Of a stretch of DNA of 64,000 nt, positions 17,623 through 26,514 are shown one piece after another (positions within the stretch are counted from its first letter, which is position 1; each line of letters begins with the position of its first letter). The notes under the pieces were generated by a model. It was given only the letters and a program-made list of their open reading frames with translations, was not told the origin of the DNA and did not search any database. Both the position numbers and the translations under genes were made by a program. The DNA lies in the NCBI RefSeq assembly GCF_902498805.1, contig NZ_LR701604.1:1-64000 (forward strand), given 5' to 3'. The DNA is from Imperialibacter sp. EC-SDR9 (GTDB lineage: Bacteria > Bacteroidota > Bacteroidia > Cytophagales > Cyclobacteriaceae).

Positions 17623-18783
17623 ATGAATCTGGTATACGGCACTGGTCTTCTTTTCCTTCTGGTGTTGATGGAGCTTGCAGCCATCAGGTACTTCCTGCAG
17701 GAGAAAATCCCCTGGAAGGAAATCGTCATGAACCTCAACTCCGGCCATATCCTGCTGTGGATTTTCCGGGGGTTGGAGGTATTAGCTTTCCATTGGTTGC
17801 TGACGCACTTTAGTTTTGGCTGGGTGGCTCAGTGGCCCGTTGCCCTGCAGTGGGTCTTTGCGTTTGTCGCCTGGGACTTTTGTTTCTACTGGTTGCACAG
17901 GCTCCATCATGCTATCAGCTTCCTTTGGGCTGTGCACGTAGTTCATCATGAGGGAGAGCATTTCAGTCTATCCCTCGGCATTAGAAACTCCTGGTATTCT
18001 TCACTTACCTCCTTCCCATTTTTTGCTGGGTTGGCCATCTTGGGACTTCCACTGGAGATATTCATCGTAGTTTCTTCAGTCCACTATTTTATTCAGTTTT
18101 ATAACCATAACAGGATTGTGAAAAAGAGCGGCTGGCTGGAGCATATCATGATCACTCCCTCTCACCACAGGGTGCATCATGGCAAGAATCCGGAGTACGT
18201 CAACAAAAATTGTGGCGGCACCTTCGTGATATGGGATAAACTATTCGGTACATTCCAGGCGGAACGTGATGACATTGATATTGAATTCGGCACCAATGAT
18301 CCTGTTCCATCGGAAAACCCATTCTGGGCCAATAACATCCCTTTTTTGAAGTGGCTTAGGCTTCCAATGCCACAATTGAGAAGGGTAATGTCTCAAAAAA
18401 ATTTCTCTAGTGACGCCTTTGTTGGCTTTGGAGGGCTACTGCTGTTCTGTCTGTTGCTTTTCTACATTTACAAAGAACCATCGTGGGCAGGTGCTCCTAA
18501 GCTATTCTTGTTTAGCATTATTTTCCTGGGCACTATCGCCAACGGTGGGCTTGCCGAAAACAAGGTATGGGGCGCAGTTTTATGGGTTGCCTGCACAAAT
18601 GTCTTTATTGTGTTATTCCTTTTGACGCTTTCAATCAAAGAGCCTATTCTGATAGGTTTAGCGATAATAATTGGCCTGCATGGACTGGAAACGCTGAGGC
18701 GTCTTTTCTTTTCGCCCAAGCCAAAAAGATTAATGTCGATTTCTAGTTCGAAAAACCAAACTAATCAACCGCAACTGTCGTAA
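17623..18783 (+). CDS. Fatty acid hydroxylase / sterol desaturase family membrane protein (386 aa)
   Basis: An integral membrane di-iron protein. The histidine clusters are visible in order: HRLHH, then HVVHHEGEHF, and HHRVHH in SHHRVHHGKNPEYVNKN, within a hydrophobic N-terminal two thirds. After a soluble stretch (about residues 215-255) come three further hydrophobic segments (about 265-360). Members hydroxylate or desaturate lipid chains using O2. The start is 10 bp after the condensing-enzyme stop, which makes it the fifth gene of the operon and suggests the product is a membrane lipid or long-chain compound that is finally oxidised. Exact reaction unknown. Confidence 0.87.
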   Translation: MNLVYGTGLLFLLVLMELAAIRYFLQEKIPWKEIVMNLNSGHILLWIFRGLEVLAFHWLLTHFSFGWVAQWPVALQWVFAFVAWDFCFYWLHRLHHAISFLWAVHVVHHEGEHFSLSLGIRNSWYSSLTSFPFFAGLAILGLPLEIFIVVSSVHYFIQFYNHNRIVKKSGWLEHIMITPSHHRVHHGKNPEYVNKNCGGTFVIWDKLFGTFQAERDDIDIEFGTNDPVPSENPFWANNIPFLKWLRLPMPQLRRVMSQKNFSSDAFVGFGGLLLFCLLLFYIYKEPSWAGAPKLFLFSIIFLGTIANGGLAENKVWGAVLWVACTNVFIVLFLLTLSIKEPILIGLAIIIGLHGLETLRRLFFSPKPKRLMSISSSKNQTNQPQLS

Positions 18784-18820
18784 ATGCCTTCTGGCCTTTA
18801 AGAACCATTAACCCCAACGT

Positions 18821-19582
18821 ATGTCGATCACTTCTCAATCAGAATTAACAGGTATCAAGCAAATCAGTCAGGTGGTGGGCACCACCTTGAAGCGGATGAG
18901 AGAGTATGCCCGGCCTGGGATGTCTACCAGAGAACTGGACGAATACGGCGGCAGCATTTTGAAAGAGTTTGGTGCCCGGTCCGCACCAGGGCTAACTTAT
19001 GGTTTCCCGGGATACACTTGCATCAGTCTTAACCATGAAATCGCCCATGGCATCCCTGCAAAAACGAAAGTACTTAGGGATGGGGATCTGGTGAACATCG
19101 ATGTTTCTGCAGAGCTCAATGGCTTTTGGGCCGACAATGGGGGCTCATTCGTGTTGGGGAACGACCACAGAAACCATGGTAGATTGGTGAAAGCCTCCAA
19201 GGAAATACTTCAGAAAGCCATCAATGAAATAAAAGGGGGCGTACGTGTGGCAGACATTGGCAGGCTCATAGAAATTGAGTCGAGGAAGGCTGGTTTTACT
19301 GTGATAAGAAACCTCGCAGGGCATGGAGTGGGCAGAAGCCTCCACGAAGCGCCAGAGGATATTCTGAATTGTTACAACCGCTTCAATAGAGAGCGGTTTA
19401 AGAAAAACTCTGTGGTGGCCGTCGAGACTTTTATTGCCACCAAGTCTACTTTTGCAAAGACGCAAAAAGATGGCTGGACGCTTGTGGGCAACAAAGGAGG
19501 CTTTGTAGCACAACACGAGCATACCATTATCGTGACAGATGGCGAGCCTGTGATTCTTACTGAAAGCAATGAGATTTGGTAA
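18821..19582 (+). CDS. map: Methionine aminopeptidase, type I
   Basis: Removes the N-terminal Met from nascent proteins. All five metal ligands can be placed: Asp94 (VNIDVSAE), Asp105 (WADNGGS), His168 (GHGVGR), Glu202 (AVETF) and Glu233 (QHEHT), with the substrate-contacting His in NHEIAHG (residues 71-77). The length of 253 aa is normal for type Ia. It sits 37 bp after the hydroxylase gene and ends 6 bp from the convergent porU2-type gene. It is not with secY/infA, where map often lies in Bacteroidota, so this is probably a second copy. That cannot be tested within the window. Confidence 0.92.
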   Translation: MSITSQSELTGIKQISQVVGTTLKRMREYARPGMSTRELDEYGGSILKEFGARSAPGLTYGFPGYTCISLNHEIAHGIPAKTKVLRDGDLVNIDVSAELNGFWADNGGSFVLGNDHRNHGRLVKASKEILQKAINEIKGGVRVADIGRLIEIESRKAGFTVIRNLAGHGVGRSLHEAPEDILNCYNRFNRERFKKNSVVAVETFIATKSTFAKTQKDGWTLVGNKGGFVAQHEHTIIVTDGEPVILTESNEIW

Positions 19583-19588
19583 GGCTGC

Positions 19589-22500
19589 CTACCTCAGAAT
19601 ATACAGCTTCCCAAAGCCATTCTTAAAGGCCTTGTCGGCGGACGTCGCCCTGTGCTCCAGCGATTGGCCATTCATGCGAAGCAGCACTCTGTAAAGGTAA
19701 ACGCCATTCGCCAGCTGGTCACCATATTCGTCGGTTCCATTCCAGGCAAACTGCGTAATGTTATTACCAATGCGAATCGGGCCAATTTCGTCCTGCGTAA
19801 TCTCCCTCACCACCCTGCCTGACACCGACATGATCTGTATTTTCAGCTGATCGGGTATTTCTGACCCTGTGAGGGTAAACACAAATTTGGTGCTTGTGCT
19901 GAAGGGATTGGGATAGGGATAGAAGTTTGTTACTGTCGACTCGTTGATGACCTCAAAGCTGATTTCGTAGGGAGCTGTTCCAGCCTGGTTTCCACTCACA
20001 TCACTTGCTATCACACGCATGGCATAAATACCGTCTTCCAATGGCCCCGGTCTGAGTTCAATATTGAACTCCTTCTTTTCGGTGTTGGCTGACCATGTCA
20101 TTTTGCCTCCGGAAAAAGGCACCCTTACATAGTCGCACTCCTCGCAGGGAGATTTGAGGTACACCTCTATGCCAATCGTGTCTTGCTTTTGCAGGTACTC
20201 ATAGTCGTCGTACAGTCTCATTTTTACCAGCGGGTTGGGAGAAACGATGTCGCCATTGAGGATATAGGTACCATCAAAAGTCACGTCAAGAGTTGGGTTG
20301 ACATTATCGGCGTTTACGTCCAAATAATCGGTAAATGTCAGTTGATTGTTGGTAGATATCAACTCCCTTTCTGTGGTTTCTACTATTGTGCGCAGGCTTT
20401 CCTTGCCTCCTGCTCCCAGGGTTGTTAGTTGCACATTGAACTGCACCGAGTCTCCCGCAGGCAGCGCCGGTAGTTTCATTTCAAACTCCTGAATAGAGCT
20501 GGTTTCACTCGACACGAGCTGGTACCTGACAGTAAGAGAGTCGGCATAATCAACCGGAGAAGGGTTGAAGTATGAAAACGGCACAACAACCTCCTCCCCT
20601 TCATTGGCAGTTCTGGTCAGCTTGTTCCGGGCAGTCGGGTCGCTGGTCAATAAAATGCCCTCCGGTAGCTGATTGAACGTGACTATCCATTTTTTCAATT
20701 GCGCAGGCACCAGATTGGCCTCATCGGCCGTATGGTAATCTATTTGCAAGTAAGGGTAAAAATTAGCGTCAACAGAGGTCAGGTCTATTGTTGACACATT
20801 TTCATCGGCAAACAGCAAATCTTTAATGCCATCGTTGCGTAGCCCGTAAATATCCAGGTTGAAGTTTCCGGCAGTTTGCCCGGTGCCAAGCTTTACTTCC
20901 TGATAAAGCGATCCCCACGACTTGGCCGGGCCTATCCTGCCCGACAGCACGCTGCCGCTAAAGAACTTGCCTTCCACTACGTCATTCAGCACAAGCTGTT
21001 GCTCATCGGCCGGGCTGCCACTTCCATCAGAAAGCAACTCCACCGCAGTTCCTTCTGCCTGGCCTTTCCTTCCATAGAAAATTACCGGTTGCCCATTCAC
21101 AAGGCCATTCAATGTGGATGTTTGTACACCGAAGGCTTTTAGCTGCTCCTTTACTTCGGCATCCCATCTGTCGTACTGCACAGTGCCTATGCTAAAAAAG
21201 ACAGCATAGTCTCCCTCAGGCACGGCATTCAGCAGTTGAGAAAGCCTTCTGGCTCCTCCGTTGGAAGCCGCCGGGTCATACATCTCTCCGTCAGTGAAGT
21301 TGTGAATACGTTTTGAATTCAATCCACAGGTGAGCCTTACATCAAACTTTTGCCATTCGGGAAACGGCGCATAAGGCACCGTCGATTGCTTATCGAACAC
21401 AACAACGTTAAGTGTATTGGCCCGGCATACGTTGAAGCCTTCACTTTCCACAAAAAGCTCCAGCGTACCAGCTTTTACGCTGTAGTCACGGGCGGCTGCA
21501 CCAGGATTATTAGGGCCAAAGGTTTTGATACTGATATCCAGGTTGTTCTCTGGAAAAGACCAATCAAAGCCTGACTCTGACAGCGACATCCCTTTGATTT
21601 CGGCGTCAGCAAACTGATTGGCCGACACCATCGCATACCCCCGGGGACTGTAGTTGATCATGGTAAACTGGCTCAAAACCCACGAAGTATCTTCCTCCGG
21701 CTCTGGGTTCAGGAAGCGGCTCCGCCAGTAGATCACCGTTGAATCAGCTACTGAAAATGCCGAAGCCAAATCCACATTTTGGACAGTGATCACCCGCATG
21801 TCGCCACTGATCCTGTGTTTCATTGGGCCGTTGAAATCTGGCGACGTGTCAATTTCAAGTTCGAAACCTCGTGAGGGTGAAAACAAGTCACTTGCCTGGA
21901 TCACAAAGTCGACATTCGATCCGGCAATACCCCGCTTCATCGGGAAAATTGGAATTGTTGTTCCTTTGGCTAAAAAAAGATCGATGCTGGCTGTATTGTT
22001 CCCTTCATTCAGCTCATCTATTTCGTCGGCTGGGTCGAGAATCACCTCAAAGGTATTGTTACCCAAACCGGCAAGGTCAGGGTTCGAGATTCCGAAGTAC
22101 ATGGTATCCTCCCGAAGCACATACGGAGATATGAGCGAATCCAGGCTCACACTGCCGTCCTCCAGCCTTCGCCTCACGTAAATTTTCAAGTCAGATTCCG
22201 TGGCGATACCAAAGTTCTTCACCACAAACTTGAGAGCAAACGTATCCTTAGCTACCTGCAGCGGGTTTCCTTCAGTATCTATAACCTCCAGTACATCGGT
22301 GCTAACTTCGTAGTCAGGTTTCCCGGCACCAAATATCCTGATGGCAGGATCCCCCTGCAGCAGTACTTCCTGCACCTGCGTAATGTTCCTTTCCGAAGAC
22401 CCATATCGCTCAAGGTATCTTTTCGATGCCTCATTTTTAATATTTCCAAGCGTCTCCTTCACAAACAAGGTGTCAGCAAAGGCTGTCTCATAAAACACAC

Positions 22501-24661
22501 CAGAAAAGTTTCGCAGGTCGCTGGAAAAGCCTTTGTAAGTATGGGCCATAAAACCAACAGCCCCGAGGTTTGGCGTCAACGTCCAGTCTTCACCAAAAGT
22601 GAACGAAGTTTCAAAAATATTACCGGCATCACATCCGTTAACCAAAATCACCGGATACCTGCCCTTGTTGTTGTACCCGAAGCCTGGATTAGACACGTTG
22701 CCAATGTCGATATCAGTAGAAAAGCTCGCCGAGTGACCGAAAAAAGTGATCATTGACACGCCGTTATTCACCTCCTCTGCAATATTGATGAGCTCCACCG
22801 CATTGCTTGTCGACTTGCTGCTTGTCACTACATTGGCTCCAAGGTATTTACCTTCTGCAATGAACTTAAACCCGTTGACATAAGATCGAAACGTCGCCAG
22901 TTCACCCTGCGTAGCCCCTCCACTCAAATGAATGAAATTCTTTTTCCATAACTGATCGAAGGGCTGATTCTCCATCTCCATCACCTTATTCAGGTAGGCC
23001 TGCACGTCGTCCGGATTCCGTGCATTTAATCGACCTATTGCAATTGGCGATTCGTAAGTAGTACCAGCCAGCCCGGCCAGCATGGCGACATCACTTCCAG
23101 GCACACCGTTAGTGGGCACAAAGTGAATAAGTGTGGTGGTGGCAGGGTCTTGCCTGTAGTAATTCCGGTGCACGCCTGTTCCTTTTCCAATAAGAAAAAA
23201 GTATTCAGGCGCACCGTTGGCCAGCAGGTAGCCCGCCAGTCTGCGAATAGCCCAGGGAGATATTTCCCCATAGTTAAAGGCATCAAATATCTGCTCCATT
23301 TCTAAAATGAGCACCTGATGTTGCCCCCCAGCTGCACTTTCACGAAAAGCTTTGTAGGCTGCCACAGGGTCGGCAGTTCCTGAAGTAGTGGCCTTTCTAA
23401 GCTCGGGGTGAGTGACTATGATGTAATCAAAAGCCGTTGGATCGATGGATAGCATTGTCACCTGCTTAATACTTACAGGAGTGTAGGGAGCGGTAGTAGC
23501 AATCAGTTTCCGCTGAACAGCGGTGCCGTTTACCACTGCGGTGAAATCGCTGGTTCCTGTGATGACACCAATTTTGTTCACGTTATCCGGCTGGGTTACA
23601 TCAAAAAGGCTGCTGGCTCCAGCAGGGTTGGTCACTCGAATAAAAGACTTACTTCCCGTGTTCTCTCTTAGCGTCAAAATTTTCTGCGACTGGCCAGCCA
23701 TGTCGGTACTAGCTGCGTAGTTCACTTTCACATAGGACACTGCAGCCCGATCAGCAGCGCTGCCGATGCCAACCACATTCACCCGCAAAAACAACTCTCC
23801 GACAGATGAAATATCTGACCATAAAATGGTTTCGGAGACAGTATAGGGATCATGCTCTGAAAACTCTGCAGTATGCAAAAGCCGCAAACTTGACGAAGAT
23901 GGGCCCACATATACCTCCACATTGTGATCCAGGTTATTTCTCCCGACCAGGAGCACCTCCAGCGTAGGGTCGGGCCCGGAAGTCACCCTGTTAGTCAACC
24001 CAGTTAGCGTGATCACCTGATTGGCACCTTTGGCAATATCACTGCCTGTCCAACCTTCGCCATGGTCGTACTGACTAAGAATGATGTCGCCACCCTGGTA
24101 GGTTTTCCCTTGCGAGTAGTTATTGACCTGAAGCTTGAGTACTTCCCGGAGATAGTAAGGCTCAGCAGGTAAGTTACCTACATTGTTCTCTGCTACAGGT
24201 GCCAACATCCGCTTGCCTGACGTAGCCGTTAGCGGCCAGGTGAGAAAATAGGTTGCTGAATCAGAAAACAAGTTATATAAAGTGTGAGGCTGGGCATCTT
24301 CAGAAACATACAGTTCCGTATCGGTCTTGCCATCCGCCGGTTGCCCGTAAAACTCAATATAATCGCTGGCATCAAGCCTGCCGTCTTCCTGCCCTGGCAG
24401 ATAAATAGCCTGCTCCACGCCTCTGTGAAAAAGCTGCAGCCGTCTGGCATCGATCGAACTCAATGGCACGCCGCTTTCCAGTAATTGCTGCTGCGTCAGG
24501 CGAAACATCCCCTCTCTGGCGACCTTGATTTTATAGTACGATTGCCCTGGTTTGACCCATTCGTTGCCCCATGGTTGCGCCTGCACCATATTTGCTACAA
24601 ATAGCGACCCGGCCAATAAAGCACTTCTGTATGTCCACAGTCTATTTCGCATTCCATCCAT
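19589..24661 (-). CDS. Type IX secretion system sortase PorU2-type, C25 peptidase (1690 aa)
   Basis: A gingipain-fold (C25) cysteine peptidase. The catalytic pair fits His643 in FFGHSASF and Cys677 in VNGCDAGN. The N-terminus has a signal peptide, the peptidase is at about residues 400-770, then CARDB-like and other beta-domains. The last ~90 residues form a type A T9SS sorting domain (YPYPNPFSTSTKFVF, WNGTDEYGDQLANGVYLYRV). This architecture matches the large PorU2-type proteins of Cytophagales, proposed to cleave sorting signals and attach cargo at the cell surface. Met4 (MRNRLW) is an alternative start. It overlaps the PorV2-type gene upstream by 20 bp. Confidence 0.88.
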   Translation of the reverse strand: MDGMRNRLWTYRSALLAGSLFVANMVQAQPWGNEWVKPGQSYYKIKVAREGMFRLTQQQLLESGVPLSSIDARRLQLFHRGVEQAIYLPGQEDGRLDASDYIEFYGQPADGKTDTELYVSEDAQPHTLYNLFSDSATYFLTWPLTATSGKRMLAPVAENNVGNLPAEPYYLREVLKLQVNNYSQGKTYQGGDIILSQYDHGEGWTGSDIAKGANQVITLTGLTNRVTSGPDPTLEVLLVGRNNLDHNVEVYVGPSSSSLRLLHTAEFSEHDPYTVSETILWSDISSVGELFLRVNVVGIGSAADRAAVSYVKVNYAASTDMAGQSQKILTLRENTGSKSFIRVTNPAGASSLFDVTQPDNVNKIGVITGTSDFTAVVNGTAVQRKLIATTAPYTPVSIKQVTMLSIDPTAFDYIIVTHPELRKATTSGTADPVAAYKAFRESAAGGQHQVLILEMEQIFDAFNYGEISPWAIRRLAGYLLANGAPEYFFLIGKGTGVHRNYYRQDPATTTLIHFVPTNGVPGSDVAMLAGLAGTTYESPIAIGRLNARNPDDVQAYLNKVMEMENQPFDQLWKKNFIHLSGGATQGELATFRSYVNGFKFIAEGKYLGANVVTSSKSTSNAVELINIAEEVNNGVSMITFFGHSASFSTDIDIGNVSNPGFGYNNKGRYPVILVNGCDAGNIFETSFTFGEDWTLTPNLGAVGFMAHTYKGFSSDLRNFSGVFYETAFADTLFVKETLGNIKNEASKRYLERYGSSERNITQVQEVLLQGDPAIRIFGAGKPDYEVSTDVLEVIDTEGNPLQVAKDTFALKFVVKNFGIATESDLKIYVRRRLEDGSVSLDSLISPYVLREDTMYFGISNPDLAGLGNNTFEVILDPADEIDELNEGNNTASIDLFLAKGTTIPIFPMKRGIAGSNVDFVIQASDLFSPSRGFELEIDTSPDFNGPMKHRISGDMRVITVQNVDLASAFSVADSTVIYWRSRFLNPEPEEDTSWVLSQFTMINYSPRGYAMVSANQFADAEIKGMSLSESGFDWSFPENNLDISIKTFGPNNPGAAARDYSVKAGTLELFVESEGFNVCRANTLNVVVFDKQSTVPYAPFPEWQKFDVRLTCGLNSKRIHNFTDGEMYDPAASNGGARRLSQLLNAVPEGDYAVFFSIGTVQYDRWDAEVKEQLKAFGVQTSTLNGLVNGQPVIFYGRKGQAEGTAVELLSDGSGSPADEQQLVLNDVVEGKFFSGSVLSGRIGPAKSWGSLYQEVKLGTGQTAGNFNLDIYGLRNDGIKDLLFADENVSTIDLTSVDANFYPYLQIDYHTADEANLVPAQLKKWIVTFNQLPEGILLTSDPTARNKLTRTANEGEEVVVPFSYFNPSPVDYADSLTVRYQLVSSETSSIQEFEMKLPALPAGDSVQFNVQLTTLGAGGKESLRTIVETTERELISTNNQLTFTDYLDVNADNVNPTLDVTFDGTYILNGDIVSPNPLVKMRLYDDYEYLQKQDTIGIEVYLKSPCEECDYVRVPFSGGKMTWSANTEKKEFNIELRPGPLEDGIYAMRVIASDVSGNQAGTAPYEISFEVINESTVTNFYPYPNPFSTSTKFVFTLTGSEIPDQLKIQIMSVSGRVVREITQDEIGPIRIGNNITQFAWNGTDEYGDQLANGVYLYRVLLRMNGQSLEHRATSADKAFKNGFGKLYILR

Positions 24662-25706
24662 ATCTTAATGAAAAGATGTGACTATAAGGCGACTGCGTCC
24701 TGTTTCCAATGTCTGTTAAGGCATAGTCGATCTGCACGCCCTGAAGGTTGAGCCCAATACCAAACGACGGCAGGTAGGTCCATGATTTGCTACCGTCAAA
24801 GTCTTTGACCTGCTGTAGCTGACTCACGCCACCTCTTAAAAAGGCCTTTTGCGCATAGCTCACTTCAAAGCCTGCTTTCGGGTCTATACTGGCTAATTTA
24901 CTTTTGATCAATGTATTTCTTTGTCCGTCAAACGTCAAATCAACGTCGGCGCCCACAAGCCCAGTCCATTTTCCTCTATTCACCACTGCATTGGCCAATC
25001 CCAGCGACAGGCGGGGTAGCGTAATTTCGAGGCTGCTCTCCGGGATCACATTGCCGGTTTGAGTATATACATCAATAACCAGTGAAGAATTGTGTGTCCA
25101 GGCATTGAACGTTCCGGTAGCATCTCTGAGTACCGCCCCCATCTTCCAATTGCCCCTGTTGTACTGTAGTGCCGCATCGAGCCCAAAACCCCAGGCATTG
25201 GCAAAATCGCCTACCGTCCGATGGATTACCTTCAGGTTGCCACCCAGCGACAAGCCTCCCATTTTTTTTGCAAGAGAAAACATAAAAGCATAGTCGGCCG
25301 CAGAAAAGAAACGGATATTGTCGTAGTTGATAGCGCCGCTGGCGTCATAAAGGAACCTGGTGTCGGGGATATTGTCTACTCCAAAACGGATCACAGAGAC
25401 ACCCATGAAGGTATTGCTGTCTATTGGTGTGGCAAACCCCGCAAAATCGTAATTGGCTATGCCAGCAAAGTAAGCTGCATGCATCAGTCCCACCTGATAT
25501 TGTTCCGTCAGTTGAGTGAGTGCGGCCGGGTTCCAATAGCCCGCCGTTACATCGTTGGTCAAACCCACCTGGGTATTGCCCATGCCCAATGCCCTTGCCC
25601 CAACTCCTATGGCAAGAAATTCATTACTGTATTTCGGTGCATTTCCCTGGCCCACAACAAGGCCGGAACAAAACAAACACAAAGTAAAAAGTAACGCTAT
25701 CCGCAT
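24642..25706 (-). CDS. Type IX secretion outer-membrane protein, PorV2/PorQ family (354 aa)
   Basis: The signal peptide MRIALLFTLCLFCSGLVVGQ is followed by the opening typical of PorV/PorQ-family barrels: EFLAIGVGARALGMGNTQVG and GYWNPAAL. The body alternates beta-strands of a 14-strand FadL-like barrel and ends in an aromatic strand (SLRYGWNAK). PorV shuttles T9SS cargo from the translocon to the PorU sortase. The direct overlap with a PorU2-type gene indicates a dedicated PorV2-PorU2 attachment pair. It is first in the minus-strand operon. Confidence 0.88.
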   Translation of the reverse strand: MRIALLFTLCLFCSGLVVGQGNAPKYSNEFLAIGVGARALGMGNTQVGLTNDVTAGYWNPAALTQLTEQYQVGLMHAAYFAGIANYDFAGFATPIDSNTFMGVSVIRFGVDNIPDTRFLYDASGAINYDNIRFFSAADYAFMFSLAKKMGGLSLGGNLKVIHRTVGDFANAWGFGLDAALQYNRGNWKMGAVLRDATGTFNAWTHNSSLVIDVYTQTGNVIPESSLEITLPRLSLGLANAVVNRGKWTGLVGADVDLTFDGQRNTLIKSKLASIDPKAGFEVSYAQKAFLRGGVSQLQQVKDFDGSKSWTYLPSFGIGLNLQGVQIDYALTDIGNRTQSPYSHIFSLRYGWNAK

Positions 25707-26163
25707 TCAGTGACTAATTCAACCTAAAATTAATGATATAACATTCTCCACACCAACATACCCGCTCACTTGTTGGAATACTTCGATAAATAGACTGCAA
25801 AAGTAGATGAAGATGTTGGTCTTTGCTGGAAGCTGGCGAAAAAGGATTCACTGACGCACAGCCACTTATCGGAATGCGGCTTTAACGCAGCTACCAACCG
25901 CCTTCCGTCCGTGTTTGCGCTGGTACGCCCAGTGGTGTCAAGGGATTAAGAACTGTTTAGCAAAATAAACAGACGCAGTACGACAGTGGCAATCGACGCC
26001 CAAACGCCTACAAAGCGTCATAATATTGTACTTTTTGAAGCATTAAATATAACTATTCAATGATAATCGTTTATTCACTAATATTTCTTAGCCAGTACTT
26101 GGCCATGCAAGGTACTTTTCCGTATATAGTGCTAAGGTCAAAAACTCTTAAACAAAATGCGAG
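25707..26163. other. 457-bp divergent intergenic region
   Basis: No plausible gene is visible on either strand. The left part should hold the promoter of the minus-strand porV2-porU2 operon. The right part (26030-26163) is AT-rich and holds the palindrome at 26094-26116, listed separately, ahead of padR. The middle (25840-25960) is more GC-rich with no clear structure. Confidence 0.6.
26094..26116. promoter_or_regulatory. Palindromic operator ahead of padR-pspC
   Basis: AGTACTTG (26094-26101) and CAAGGTACT (26108-26116) form an inverted repeat with a 6-bp spacer, 48 bp before the padR start. PadR regulators usually bind such dyads in their own promoter, so autoregulation is the simplest reading (inference). 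Confidence 0.6.
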
Positions 26164-26514
26164 ATGAACATTGAGAATACACAGGTGCAGATGCGGAAGG
26201 GGATTCTCGAGTTTTGCATCCTCCATATCATATCACGTGGCGAGGTGTATGCCTCCGACATGCTGCAGGAGCTTACTTCTGCAAAGATCATGGTAGTGGA
26301 AGGAACACTCTACCCCCTCCTTACCCGGCTGCGAAAGGCCGGCCTCGTTGACTACAAATGGGTTGAATCAAACTCAGGGCCACCTAGAAAATACTATACC
26401 CTGACTGATGAAGGAACAACTTTTTTAAATGGGCTCCAGGGTACCTGGGATGAACTTGTGGGCTCTACCAGTAAAATTATGACAACGAAAAAGCAAAACG
26501 GGCAAAAGAAATGA
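26164..26514 (+). CDS. PadR-family transcriptional regulator (116 aa)
   Basis: Winged-helix protein with the PadR core: MRKGILEFCILHIISRGEVYA, VVEGTLYPLLTRLRKAGLVD and the wing SGPPRKYYTLTDEG. It is short (no long C-terminal dimerisation domain), the PadR-s2 type. PadR proteins are mostly repressors relieved by small molecules or membrane stress. Its stop overlaps the start of the PspC-domain gene (ATGA), so it controls its own operon. A palindrome lies 48 bp upstream. Confidence 0.9.
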   Translation: MNIENTQVQMRKGILEFCILHIISRGEVYASDMLQELTSAKIMVVEGTLYPLLTRLRKAGLVDYKWVESNSGPPRKYYTLTDEGTTFLNGLQGTWDELVGSTSKIMTTKKQNGQKK

